Source: Leptolyngbyaceae cyanobacterium M65_K2018_010 | Lineage (GTDB): Bacteria; Cyanobacteriota; Cyanobacteriia; Phormidesmidales; Phormidesmidaceae | Reading direction: 5' to 3' | DNA: 14,740 bases | Assembly: GCA_015295885.1 (NCBI GenBank) | Contig: DVEE01000443.1 | Span: forward strand, 1 to 14,740 | Shown here: in pieces, positions 1 through 6,656 of the stretch | Layout: each line of letters begins with the position of its first letter | How positions within the stretch are numbered: the stretch's first letter is position 1 | Notes under the pieces: generated by a model | What the model was told of the DNA's origin: nothing | What the model saw: the letters and a program-made list of their open reading frames with translations, nothing else | Database searches by the model: none | Translations under genes and position numbers: made by a program

Positions 1-149
1 GTCAACCATGGTAAACTACATGCGAAATTCAAGCTTGACCAGTCCCGTCATTCCTCACAGGGACTAGAGCATCACGGCTCCAGTTGTCTGAAGGGAGTCC
101 TTTGGGAAAGCTTAAGGGTATGTCTACAGACCTAGATGAAGGAGTGTGG
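1..149. other. Upstream flank of the glycosyltransferase, possibly the 3' end of another gene
   Basis: No gene can be named here. The + frame beginning at base 1 stays open to a TAG at 133-135, so it could be the tail of a gene entering from the left, but its translation is not recognisable and 44 open codons can occur by chance. An inverted repeat AGTCCC (41-46) / GGGACT (60-65) with a 13-base loop suggests that part is intergenic. It has no T-run, so it is not a convincing terminator. If the open frame is real it ends 14 bases before the chosen ATG at 150. Confidence 0.25.
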
Positions 150-1115
150 ATGACTGAAGTTCAGCAAAGACTCGAAGAAACCAACTCTGTTCTGGGTACT
201 GCAGAGCCCTTTGTCTCAGTCATCGTTCCGGTATACAACGATGCAGACCGATTAAAAAAATGTCTTGCGGCCCTAGAGCAGCAAACCTATCATCCAGGCT
301 GTTTTGAGGTCATCGTGGTTGACAATGGCTCGGATCCAGATCAAAACGTCAATGACTGTGCGGCTAAGTTTGACCATGTCATCGTTACTCACGAATCCCT
401 GCCAAGTTCCTATGCAGCTAGGAATAAAGGAATTTCGGTAGCCAAAGGCGAAATTCTCGCCTTTACTGATGCGGACTGTATTCCCGCTAACGATTGGTTA
501 GAAAAAGGCATTAAGTACCTGGTAGAAAATCCCAACTGCGGCTCAGTCGGTGGCAGAATTCAATTATTCCTTGTAAACCCTGGCAAAGTCACCCCTGTTG
601 ATTTGTATGATCAGGTTGTTTTTGGTTTTCCCCAGGAAGACTTAATTAAGCGAAATGGAGGTATTATCACCGCTAACCTCCTGACTCGTAAATCGGTGAT
701 TGAGCATGTAGGGGGGTTCTGCTCCAGTCTAAAGTCCTTCGGTGATCAAGAATGGGGAATGCGCGTTAAAGCAGCTGGCTATGAGCAACTCTACGCCTCA
801 GATGCGCGTGTCTTCCACCCGACACGGAGTTCCTTAGAGGATCTATTACAGCGTCAAACCCGCTATGCTGGCGGACTTTACGACTGCTATATTCGTTCAG
901 AAACATCCCTATGGGTACGTAACCGTCGATTTGTTAGATTTATAGTCAGCTATCTTCTCTTATTCAATTTTGATTGGGTTAAGCGGGTCTTGACCGATCC
1001 TCGCCTAGAAGACAACAAAACACGATTTAAAGTTTTTACTTTGGCCGCCAGGCTACAACTCGCCAGTGCCCTTGAGATAGTTCGTCTTAAATTTGGCGGT
1101 GCCTCTAAGCGATAG
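150..1115 (+). CDS. Family 2 glycosyltransferase
   Basis: A 321-residue GT-A fold glycosyltransferase, expected to move a sugar from a nucleotide-sugar donor to a growing polysaccharide or lipid-linked acceptor at the cytoplasmic face. It opens with the family signature VSVIVPVYN (residues 22-30), followed by VVDNGSDP with donor-binding Asp58, and the metal-binding DAD motif at 107-109 within the segment FTDADC. GDQEWGMR (198-205) matches the acceptor-side acidic motif that carries the catalytic base in this family. There is no obvious membrane helix apart from a hydrophobic stretch near the C-terminus. An in-frame TTG at 84 and an ATG at 120 lie upstream. I prefer ATG 150 because GAAGGAG sits six bases before it and residues before the signature are not needed. 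Sugar and acceptor cannot be inferred. The gene is lower in GC than the rest of the window, which may mean recent acquisition of an exopolysaccharide-type gene. Confidence 0.9.
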   Translation: MTEVQQRLEETNSVLGTAEPFVSVIVPVYNDADRLKKCLAALEQQTYHPGCFEVIVVDNGSDPDQNVNDCAAKFDHVIVTHESLPSSYAARNKGISVAKGEILAFTDADCIPANDWLEKGIKYLVENPNCGSVGGRIQLFLVNPGKVTPVDLYDQVVFGFPQEDLIKRNGGIITANLLTRKSVIEHVGGFCSSLKSFGDQEWGMRVKAAGYEQLYASDARVFHPTRSSLEDLLQRQTRYAGGLYDCYIRSETSLWVRNRRFVRFIVSYLLLFNFDWVKRVLTDPRLEDNKTRFKVFTLAARLQLASALEIVRLKFGGASKR

Positions 1116-1162
1116 ATCCCTGGCCATTATGCCAATTTCCTGGCGAAAACCCCAGGTTCTGT

Positions 1163-1188
1163 AACGGCGGTCTAGCCGTTTATTTTTT
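1163..1188 (+). terminator. Intrinsic terminator of the glycosyltransferase gene
   Basis: A 6-bp stem AACGGC (1163-1168) / GCCGTT (1175-1180) with a six-base loop is followed directly by TATTTTTT on the + strand, 48 bases after the glycosyltransferase stop. A second, weaker inverted repeat CCTGG/CCAGG lies just upstream (1139-1156). The minus-strand reading has no U-tract after the stem, so this ends + transcription only. Its T-tract is also the last codons (AAA AAA TAA) of the small minus-strand ORF at 1180-1275. Confidence 0.7.
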
Positions 1189-1275
1189 GGGGGCAACAAC
1201 TATCCAAGCAATGGTGACGAGAAAGGCCACATACCCCGTAACAAAAAGCCATTCCTGCCAATGATTAAGTGCCAT
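1180..1275 (-). CDS. Candidate 31-residue single-helix membrane microprotein
   Basis: ATG at 1275 opens a 31-codon frame. The product begins MALNHWQEWLF, continues as a hydrophobic segment of about 19 residues (roughly 10-28) and ends APKK. It has three Trp, two of them just before the helix at the membrane interface, and a positive C-terminus. This is the form of the small subunits of photosynthetic and respiratory complexes (PetL, PetN, PsaM and PsbT are 27-35 residues), but it matches none that I remember. It starts 29 bases after the stop of the DHNA-CoA thioesterase gene on the same strand, so it could be the last gene of that operon. An in-frame TGA two codons upstream fixes the ATG. 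Against it: no clear ribosome-binding site, and an ORF this short can occur by chance. Confidence 0.45.
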   Translation of the reverse strand: MALNHWQEWLFVTGYVAFLVTIAWIVVAPKK

Positions 1276-1304
1276 AAAAGTTCAAAAAATCGCCCCAGAT
1301 TATC

Positions 1305-1721
1305 TCAATCTGCCCAGCGTTTTAGCCAATCTTCCATAGGCGCAGGCAAAGGTAAACGAGTCCGGCTTTGGGTGTCAATGCAAACATGCCGTGTCAGAGC
1401 CTGGGCTAACAGTACTGCTTGGTCGGATTGTTGGCTTAAAGAGTAACTGATCTCAAAAGTTGAAATATCTAAACGAGTAGGTTGCAGCGAAATCGTAACT
1501 CTATCCCCACAATGCATGGGACGGCGGTAATCCATGCTGGTATGGATAATTGGATAGGCTATCTCAGCGGCGGCCCTAAAGAAATCCGACAAGTTAATGC
1601 CGACCGCTTGAAGGGAGTCTTCGTAGGCCGTATGGCATAGGGCCAGACCGTGGGCAAAATATAAGACGCCAGCGGCGTCGGTTTCATGAAACCTCACCTG
1701 ATGGTCTATGCTAAAACCCAT
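1305..1721 (-). CDS. 1,4-dihydroxy-2-naphthoyl-CoA hydrolase (hot-dog thioesterase)
   Basis: A 138-residue single-domain hot-dog fold protein of the 4-hydroxybenzoyl-CoA thioesterase type. The N-terminal motif VRFHETDAAGVLYFAH (residues 9-24) carries the catalytic acid, Asp15, and the substrate-lining Tyr and His. YRRPMHCGD (65-73) and the strand following it are the usual second conserved block. The closest characterised relative is the cyanobacterial DHNA-CoA hydrolase (Synechocystis slr0204), which releases 1,4-dihydroxy-2-naphthoate before prenylation in phylloquinone synthesis, a cofactor of photosystem I. Length fits the family. The ATG is 21 bases downstream of the M23 peptidase stop on the same strand, so the two are probably co-transcribed. 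Assignment to DHNA-CoA rather than another acyl-CoA rests on similarity to cyanobacterial proteins, not on a residue I can point to. Confidence 0.82.
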   Translation of the reverse strand: MGFSIDHQVRFHETDAAGVLYFAHGLALCHTAYEDSLQAVGINLSDFFRAAAEIAYPIIHTSMDYRRPMHCGDRVTISLQPTRLDISTFEISYSLSQQSDQAVLLAQALTRHVCIDTQSRTRLPLPAPMEDWLKRWAD

Positions 1722-1742
1722 GACTAGGAGCCCCAGAGCCTA

Positions 1743-3188
1743 CTAACTGGCGTTGGGCTGGGCGGGGCGGAATGGAATATCCCCTGACAGGTTCTGACCA
1801 CCTTCATCCCCATGGCCTGGGTCAGCGGTACGGCCAAGGGCCATCATGGGGTTATCCAGGATTTCCAGCAAGCCAGCAATGCCATACTCCAGAATTTCAA
1901 TGGGATCCATGGCAACCCAACCATCTTGAGTCAGTTGGCGAATTTCAAAATGCAGGTGGGGGCCTGTAGAAGTCCCTGTACTGCCGACTAGGCCAATCAC
2001 CTCCCCTTGCTCGACCCACTCGCCAGGCTGTACAGCGACCTGAGCAAGGTGAGCATAACGAGATTCTAGCTGACCATCGTCGTGCCGTAGGATCACGGTT
2101 AGACCGTAGCCCCCTAGAAAGTTAGACACCGCGACCCGACCAGCTCGCGTAGCCAGGACCGGAGTCCCCATGGGAGCAGCCAAATCCGTGCCCGAGTGGA
2201 AGCGCCAGGACTGGTGCACCGGATGCATACGCCAGCCAAACAGGGAGGAAATAGAAGCAGGAATCGATAGAGGAAACACATACTCCTCATTGCCCCGTCT
2301 TAACAGGTTGAGGGGGCGAAGTCTTTCATTGAGAAACTCTCGACTCACAATGGTTGTACTGCCTAAACTGATTCCCCTCGGGCCTACGGACACTGGCCCA
2401 ACCTGAATTTCCCCGGAGGTTGAGGTCTGAATTGGACTCGCATTCCTGGTCTGAGCAGTTGAGGCCTCACAGGAAGAAGCCGTTTGCCCTGCCGACACCG
2501 TAATTTGACACCCAGTGGTGCGCTCCGTAAACACCATATTGGGGGGCTGAGTAGCCCCAATGCCGTAATTAGTCGGATCGATGAAGACGCTATTGTAGCC
2601 AGTCGGTACGGTTTCATCGGCGGCAATTTGCTCGGGCACTGCCAGAGAGGGGGTGGGCACGGTTGTGGCCGCTCCATCGACTCCAGAGTCTGGAATTTCA
2701 GCAGAGGAGGCCACATTGGCCACAGGAGAAGTCGCCGGCTTAAGTAAGCTCTCTGCCATGGTTGGTGCCGCCGCGGGGGCAGGGATGACAATCGCTGGGG
2801 CGCTGGGGGGGGGAACCGGAGGATGCATCTGCTGGGTGATATGGGGGGGAGACGTCGGGCTAACGGTAGACGATGAGCGCAGGGGAGAGAAATCAGGTTG
2901 ACTAGGGGAGGCAGAGTCCTGATTGAGGCTGGGCCTGACACTAGGACTTGTAACATGGGCCGGGCTAGGGGTTGGCGCTAGATAGTCTGCTGACGTCTTG
3001 TCCGCCTCTTCAGTTCCTTCCGGGTCGGTTGTCTGAGCGGTTGCTATGCCGCTAGTAGTTAGGCTCAAGCCGCCAACCAGAAACAGAACCTTGAGCCACT
3101 CAAGGGAGGTAGGTGTACCTTTCCCTGAAGATGCCCATTCTGCCTTAAAGTCAATCGTTCTTATACTGCTTTCTTTAGGATTCACCAT
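1743..3188 (-). CDS. M23-family (LytM) peptidoglycan endopeptidase with long Pro/Ser/Thr-rich linker
   Basis: A 481-residue envelope protein. Residues 31-51 form one hydrophobic segment ending ATAQ, so an uncleaved anchor or a signal peptide with a long charged N-region. Residues 52-200 are low-complexity Pro/Ser/Thr/Ala sequence typical of a periplasmic spacer. The catalytic domain covers about 310-435: GWRMHPV, then HSGTD with zinc ligands His331 and Asp335, RYAHL with His380, and the GPHLHFE box with His411 and His413. All metal and catalytic positions are present, so it should be active and cut peptide cross-links of peptidoglycan. Some family members with this layout instead activate amidases, but those lack the zinc ligands. 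It lies 9 bases after birA and 21 before the thioesterase. The linker contains a run of nine C in the sense strand (P126-P128) and one of seven, which are slippage-prone. Confidence 0.9.
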   Translation of the reverse strand: MVNPKESSIRTIDFKAEWASSGKGTPTSLEWLKVLFLVGGLSLTTSGIATAQTTDPEGTEEADKTSADYLAPTPSPAHVTSPSVRPSLNQDSASPSQPDFSPLRSSSTVSPTSPPHITQQMHPPVPPPSAPAIVIPAPAAAPTMAESLLKPATSPVANVASSAEIPDSGVDGAATTVPTPSLAVPEQIAADETVPTGYNSVFIDPTNYGIGATQPPNMVFTERTTGCQITVSAGQTASSCEASTAQTRNASPIQTSTSGEIQVGPVSVGPRGISLGSTTIVSREFLNERLRPLNLLRRGNEEYVFPLSIPASISSLFGWRMHPVHQSWRFHSGTDLAAPMGTPVLATRAGRVAVSNFLGGYGLTVILRHDDGQLESRYAHLAQVAVQPGEWVEQGEVIGLVGSTGTSTGPHLHFEIRQLTQDGWVAMDPIEILEYGIAGLLEILDNPMMALGRTADPGHGDEGGQNLSGDIPFRPAQPNAS

Positions 3189-3197
3189 AGTTAACCG

Positions 3198-4040
3198 CTA
3201 CGCATTGTAGCCTAAAGTCACTTCACCCGGTTTAACTTCCAAATCGATGGGATCTGGAAAACTGCTGCCTGCCAGCTTAAGACGTAGGTGGCCCGACGCC
3301 CCGATGCCCATCACGGTGGCCTGGTCATCGTTGACGGTAATGGTTTGCCCCAGATAGGCCATCTTGTTTTGGTAGGCCTTGAGAAAGGCTAGATCCCCTT
3401 GGCTTTGCCAGAAGAAGTAGCCCTGCATAAGCCCATACAGTGCTACGGCAGCAATGGTTTCTAAGCTATTCAAGGCATTTAAGGTTGGTTCCGGTTGATT
3501 TAGCTGGCTTAGGGAAGTCCCCGTTGCGGGCACTGGATTGAAACAGTTCAGACCTAGGCCAATCACCGCATCTTGCACCACTGCTTGACTGAGGCGGGTT
3601 TCTACCAAGACCCCGCCGAGCTTCTTGCTATTAACGACCAAATCGTTGGGCCACTTTACCTGGGCTGGAATGCCTAGGTTGTTCAGACTGATGACTAAGC
3701 CCCAGGTACTAGCCAGGGTCAAAAAATGACTGCGATGGGGGCTGATTTGGGGTTTCAGTCCTAGGGACAGATATAGGCCGCCGGGGTCAGACAGCCACGG
3801 TCGTCCCCATTGTCCGCGCCCAGAGTTCTGGGATGCGGCCATGAGGACGGTACCAGGAGCAGCCCCCAAGGCCATCCTGTCTAGTAAACTCCGATTGGTA
3901 GAGTCGATACGATCCACCCAATGGAGCTGAAACCTTGGCCGCAATGCCCAAAAATCCGGCATTACGCCCAAACGTTTAGGGGGTAGGAGCAGCGCTTGGC
4001 GCAGTTGGTCTAGATTCACCCAATCGCTAGCCTCTATCAA
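3198..4040 (-). CDS. birA: Biotin--[acetyl-CoA-carboxylase] ligase
   Basis: A 280-residue monofunctional biotin protein ligase. It makes biotinyl-AMP and transfers biotin to the carrier subunit of acetyl-CoA carboxylase in the cytoplasm. The ligase signatures are in order: DSTN (46-49), the biotin/AMP-binding loop GRGQWGRPW (74-82), KWPND (129-133), KKLGGVLVE (139-147) and GLGLN (161-165), then a short C-terminal beta domain ending in VKPGEVTLGY. There is no N-terminal helix-turn-helix, so it is not a repressor of the E. coli type. The start is TTG at 4040. The first in-frame ATG is residue 27 and would remove the leading helix NLDQLRQALLL, which cyanobacterial homologues generally have, so TTG is kept with some doubt. 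First gene of the minus-strand run that continues into the M23 peptidase 9 bases later. Confidence 0.93.
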   Translation of the reverse strand: MIEASDWVNLDQLRQALLLPPKRLGVMPDFWALRPRFQLHWVDRIDSTNRSLLDRMALGAAPGTVLMAASQNSGRGQWGRPWLSDPGGLYLSLGLKPQISPHRSHFLTLASTWGLVISLNNLGIPAQVKWPNDLVVNSKKLGGVLVETRLSQAVVQDAVIGLGLNCFNPVPATGTSLSQLNQPEPTLNALNSLETIAAVALYGLMQGYFFWQSQGDLAFLKAYQNKMAYLGQTITVNDDQATVMGIGASGHLRLKLAGSSFPDPIDLEVKPGEVTLGYNA

Positions 4041-4234
4041 GGGTTTGGTTCCCCATCACCCTAGCACTTCGGTCAAACCCCGCAGAACCTGGGAGTTCCG
4101 ACACAAAGGAACTTGATGAAGCGGCCTTGTTGCTTAACCTTTACTCCATATTCCGGTGCGCTGAGCGATAGGTTCCAATCATCCGCAGAATCAGGGAGAA
4201 GTGGGAAGCCATCGGCTATTTAAGCAGAAAGGCT

Positions 4235-4522
4235 CTATTCCTCTAGGATTTTTGGGACTTTGAAGAAGTCGTTTTCCCGATCGGGAGCGCAGGCCAGAAT
4301 GGCTTCGCGATCGCCAAAAGGTTCTAGGGTATCTGGGCGGGTAATATTACTCAACTCGATGGCGCGAGTAGTCGGCTCAACGTTGGTTGTATCTAGCTCA
4401 CTGAGCTGTTCTACGTACTCTAAAATGCTGCTAAGCTGGCCAGTAAACTGCTGCTCTTCCTCCGGGGAGAGTTCTAGACGAGCAAGCAAAGCGACTTTAC
4501 GAACCTGTTCAAGATCAATCAT
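4235..4522 (-). CDS. gatC: Aspartyl/glutamyl-tRNA amidotransferase subunit C
   Basis: A 95-residue GatC, the small belt-like subunit that holds GatA and GatB together in the amidotransferase that converts Glu-tRNA(Gln) to Gln-tRNA(Gln), and Asp-tRNA(Asn) where needed. The N-terminal helix begins MIDLEQVRKVALLARLELS, the hallmark of the family, followed by the amphipathic helix LSSILEYVEQLSELDT and the conserved tail block RPDTLEPFGDREAILACAPDR, ending FFKVPKILE. Length is normal. It is separated by 194 bases from birA and by 260 from ycf3 on the same strand, so it is probably transcribed alone. gatA and gatB are not in the window, which is usual for cyanobacteria, where the subunits are scattered. 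Confidence 0.96.
   Translation of the reverse strand: MIDLEQVRKVALLARLELSPEEEQQFTGQLSSILEYVEQLSELDTTNVEPTTRAIELSNITRPDTLEPFGDREAILACAPDRENDFFKVPKILEE
4307..4314. repeat. HIP1 octamer (first of nine in the window)
   Basis: GCGATCGC, the highly iterated palindrome of cyanobacterial genomes. Perfect copies are at 4307, 6586, 8037, 8194, 9507, 10419, 11106, 12549 and 13656 (first base of each), all inside genes. About 0.2 would be expected by chance in a window this size. No copy lies in the first 4.3 kb. Confidence 0.95.
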
Positions 4523-4677
4523 TGAAGTTTGATGAGTAGCCGTGGCTAAATTAACTGTAAAAAGTAAGTTTGGGAGCTGCGCCTCAGGGCGGGGGGCAAC
4601 TCCTCCACCCCTACCGGTATCTTAAATTTAATTGCACCTACCTACTTAAGAGGGCTTGAGCGGAGGTCTAGGAGGTT

Positions 4678-4690
4678 CTGCCTGAGGCAG
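4678..4690. repeat. Small intergenic inverted repeat CTGCC-TGA-GGCAG
   Basis: A perfect 5-bp inverted repeat with a three-base loop between gatC and ycf3. Neither strand has a T-run after it, so I do not call it a terminator. A GGCCTAGGCC decamer follows at 4736-4745. The remaining intergenic sequence (4523-4782) shows no gene on either strand. Its A/T-rich part near 4620-4645 may hold the gatC promoter, but no clear -35/-10 pair is visible. Confidence 0.4.
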
Positions 4691-4782
4691 GGATGACCGG
4701 GTTTGAACTCAGCGATGGACTCTCCAAAAGCACTGGGCCTAGGCCAACCTACCGCAGTCAAGGGGGCAAAGAGGGGCTCAGC

Positions 4783-5304
4783 CTAGAAGAAAATGTCGTT
4801 TTTCATCCGGCCAGTGTTCTTGAGCCAGTTTTGGGCCTCGATATAGTTATTGGGGGCAATGGAAATGGCTTCCAACCAATAGCGGGCGGCCTCATCGAAG
4901 AGGGCTTCAGCGGCATTGCTATCTCCGGCGGCCTCGGCTTGCTCCCCCTGATAGTGAAAAATCACGGCCATATTATTCAGAGCCTGACACATGCGCGGAT
5001 TCAGTTCTAGCGCTTGCCGGTACTTGGCTAGAGCGGCCTCATGCTCCCCATTACTGGCGTGGATCAAACCCATATTATAGAGAATGAAGCTTTTGTCGTA
5101 GGGATCCTCTTCGAGGGCGAGGGCTTCTCGGTAATTATCCATGGCCTCGGCATACTCGCCATCTGCCTGGGCCGACATGCCATCCCGGTAGTAGGCAAAG
5201 GCCTCTTTTTCGGTTTTCTTGGCGGGCATCATCTTCAAAATCAGGTCCGCCATAACGGTGAAGGATTTGTCGATGAAGTTATCGTTGCGTTGGGTTCTAG
5301 GCAT
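4783..5304 (-). CDS. ycf3: Photosystem I assembly protein Ycf3
   Basis: A 173-residue TPR protein, the chaperone-like factor that brings PsaA/PsaB and partner subunits together during photosystem I assembly at the thylakoid. The start is the ATG at 5304, giving MPRTQRNDNFIDKSF, the conserved Ycf3 beginning, and the family's usual length. A longer reading from 5361 adds 19 unrelated basic residues. Three tetratricopeptide repeats are visible at roughly 35-68 (EAFAYYRDG...YREALALE), 72-105 (YNMGLIHASNGEHEAALAKY) and 109-153 with an insertion (EAAGDSNAAEALFDEA) typical of Ycf3. The C-terminus ends NNYIEAQNWLKNTGR as in other cyanobacteria. It stands alone between gatC and an unknown small gene. 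Identification is secure, and the gene marks the host as a photosynthetic organism. Confidence 0.97.
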   Translation of the reverse strand: MPRTQRNDNFIDKSFTVMADLILKMMPAKKTEKEAFAYYRDGMSAQADGEYAEAMDNYREALALEEDPYDKSFILYNMGLIHASNGEHEAALAKYRQALELNPRMCQALNNMAVIFHYQGEQAEAAGDSNAAEALFDEAARYWLEAISIAPNNYIEAQNWLKNTGRMKNDIFF

Positions 5305-5457
5305 GGATTCTAAAGATCGCGCAGATGAAGGACGACGGCAGTGACGGGTCGATGGCGCCACCCTACCTCAACTAGCCTAACAAACCCTGGAACCGCGATC
5401 TCAGTTTTTACCCCCATGACTGCCCAGAGCCAGCGGCCAAGGACAGTTTCCTAGCCT

Positions 5458-5736
5458 TTAGGCGCCGCTGGCGGCGACCGATCGCATCAAGTTTTTGTAC
5501 TCCTGGTGATGCAGGACGTTACGCATCAGCAGTTCTGATAGACAGCGATTCAGGGAATTGTGCAGGGTGGTAGCGACAATCCACCGTTGACCGGCCTCAA
5601 TGGCCAGGTCGGGATGGTCATAGATCTCGGCGGAGGTGGTTGAGGCACCGGAACCTTGAGACACTCGCCAGTGCCATCCCCCTTCGCCTAAAACGCAGGT
5701 CACCCGAAATCCCCAATAATCGTTAGGACTATGCAT
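5458..5736 (-). CDS. Unrecognised 92-residue protein
   Basis: I do not recognise this protein. It is soluble, with no signal or membrane segment. The first third is a beta-like region with two tryptophans close together (GGWHWRV), followed by an alternating turn (ASTTSAEIYDHPDLAIEAGQRW), then a helix-rich C-terminal half with LNRCLSELL and HHQEYKNLM. The pattern of W, G and acidic positions looks like a conserved small cyanobacterial protein rather than a chance frame, and a promoter-like pair lies just upstream. It is divergent from the RNA methyltransferase gene (85 bases between starts) and 153 bases from ycf3 on the same strand, so co-transcription with ycf3 is possible but not shown. Confidence 0.7.
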   Translation of the reverse strand: MHSPNDYWGFRVTCVLGEGGWHWRVSQGSGASTTSAEIYDHPDLAIEAGQRWIVATTLHNSLNRCLSELLMRNVLHHQEYKNLMRSVAASGA

Positions 5737-5766
5737 CTGCAGCCTTAACCTAGACTTAATTTTATT

Positions 5767-5794
5767 AGTATAGCCATATTGGCCTGGCGCTAAA
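5767..5794 (-). promoter_or_regulatory. Candidate promoter of the 92-residue gene
   Basis: On the minus strand TATACT (5772-5767) is preceded by TTTAGC (5794-5789) with a 16-base spacer, about 30 bases before the ATG. The -10 is a good match and the -35 a poor one. The same 85-base divergent gap must also hold the promoter of the RNA methyltransferase gene, for which TAAAAT at 5798-5803 is a possible -10 without a clear -35. Confidence 0.4.
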
Positions 5795-5821
5795 CTTTAA
5801 AATGCCCCATGGCAATGCCCT

Positions 5822-6346
5822 ATGGCCACCTTTCGCCACCAGTACCGCCGCTTACCTCGCCATGCCCTGGTTCTTTGTGCGGTTCTGGTTGAGAATCCGA
5901 TGAATCTGGGCGGGCTGTGCCGCTTGGCCGAAGCCCTACGTCTAGAGGCTCTGGTGCTGCGAGATTTAAAGCTGACTGAAAACCGGAAATTCCGCCAGTT
6001 GGCCGTCACCACCCAGCACTGGCAACCCTTGCAGGAATGCCCACTGGAGCAATTGCCGGGCTGGATTCAGGGACAACAACAGCGGGGCTATCGGGTCCTA
6101 GCCCTAGCCCGTAGACCAGACTCCCAATCCCTATGGGCCGCTCCCTTGCCCCAACGAGCCGTGCTGCTGCTCGGGCGGGAACTAACCGGCATCCCATCCG
6201 AGATATTGACCCAGTGCGATCAAACCCTGGCAATTCCCCAATACGGCCTGGTGGATTCTTTGAATGTACAAACCGCGGCGGCCATGGCCCTATCCGAATA
6301 TATTCGTCAATGGGGCATGGACCAGCCCCCTGAGAATTTAGAATAA
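5822..6346 (+). CDS. SPOUT-fold RNA methyltransferase (TrmH/SpoU family)
   Basis: A 174-residue SpoU/TrmH-type methyltransferase, expected to put a methyl group from S-adenosylmethionine on a ribose 2'-OH of tRNA or rRNA. The three family motifs are present: motif 1 ENPMNLGGLCRLAEA (24-38) with the conserved Asn28, motif 2 LLLGRELTGIP (115-125), and motif 3 IPQYGLVDSLNVQTAAAMAL (138-157), which forms the trefoil knot that binds the cofactor. It is shorter than TrmH or RlmB because it lacks an N-terminal substrate-binding domain, so the RNA target cannot be deduced. The start is the ATG at 5822. A + strand ATG a few bases earlier is out of frame. It is followed after 23 bases by the 2TM gene, and the three + genes to 6965 look like one transcription unit. 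Confidence 0.92.
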   Translation: MATFRHQYRRLPRHALVLCAVLVENPMNLGGLCRLAEALRLEALVLRDLKLTENRKFRQLAVTTQHWQPLQECPLEQLPGWIQGQQQRGYRVLALARRPDSQSLWAAPLPQRAVLLLGRELTGIPSEILTQCDQTLAIPQYGLVDSLNVQTAAAMALSEYIRQWGMDQPPENLE

Positions 6347-6369
6347 AAGAGTAGATTCACTATGCCCCT

Positions 6370-6654
6370 ATGCCGCCCCGCTGGCCCCGTCAACCTACTC
6401 GCCAAGATCCGGCCTATCGTCGATTAGAGGATCGCATGAACTTTGCCGTTCATGGGGCGGCGTTGATTGCTGTAAACTCTGGCCTTTGGTTTCTCCACCG
6501 CCTCAACCCGGCCTGGGTTAGCTGGGTGCCCTGGTTCACCCTAGTTTGGGTGGCTGGATTTATCGGCCACGGAGTTTACATTTTTGCGATCGCAGACTAT
6601 TCCCCAAAAGCGCTGTCCCCCCTTTCTGACTCTGCCGATCAAGGAGATGCTTAA
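6370..6654 (+). CDS. 2TM-domain membrane protein
   Basis: A 94-residue protein with two predicted membrane helices (about 26-46 and 52-73) joined by a tight turn rich in Trp and Pro (NPAWVSWVPW). This is the 2TM domain arrangement: a short basic N-terminus with YRRLEDRMNF, a helix, a WVPW loop, a second helix with GFIGHGVYIF, then a hydrophilic tail. The family is widespread in cyanobacteria and often fused to histidine kinases. Alone it has no known function. It begins 23 bases after the methyltransferase stop and ends 2 bases before the ATG of the DUF3181 gene, so translation of the last two is probably coupled. GGAGATG near its end supplies the next gene's ribosome-binding site. Confidence 0.75.
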   Translation: MPPRWPRQPTRQDPAYRRLEDRMNFAVHGAALIAVNSGLWFLHRLNPAWVSWVPWFTLVWVAGFIGHGVYIFAIADYSPKALSPLSDSADQGDA

Positions 6655-6656
6655 TC

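Noticed and set aside
2384..2956. Minus-strand frame of 190 codons inside the M23 peptidase gene
   Set aside because: It lies in another frame over the Pro-rich linker. Low-complexity C-rich DNA keeps alternative frames open, and the product is Pro/Leu/Arg-rich without motifs.
4116..4223. 35-codon + frame and a 23-codon minus frame between birA and gatC
   Set aside because: No ribosome-binding site, no membrane helix or other recognisable pattern, and a length expected by chance.
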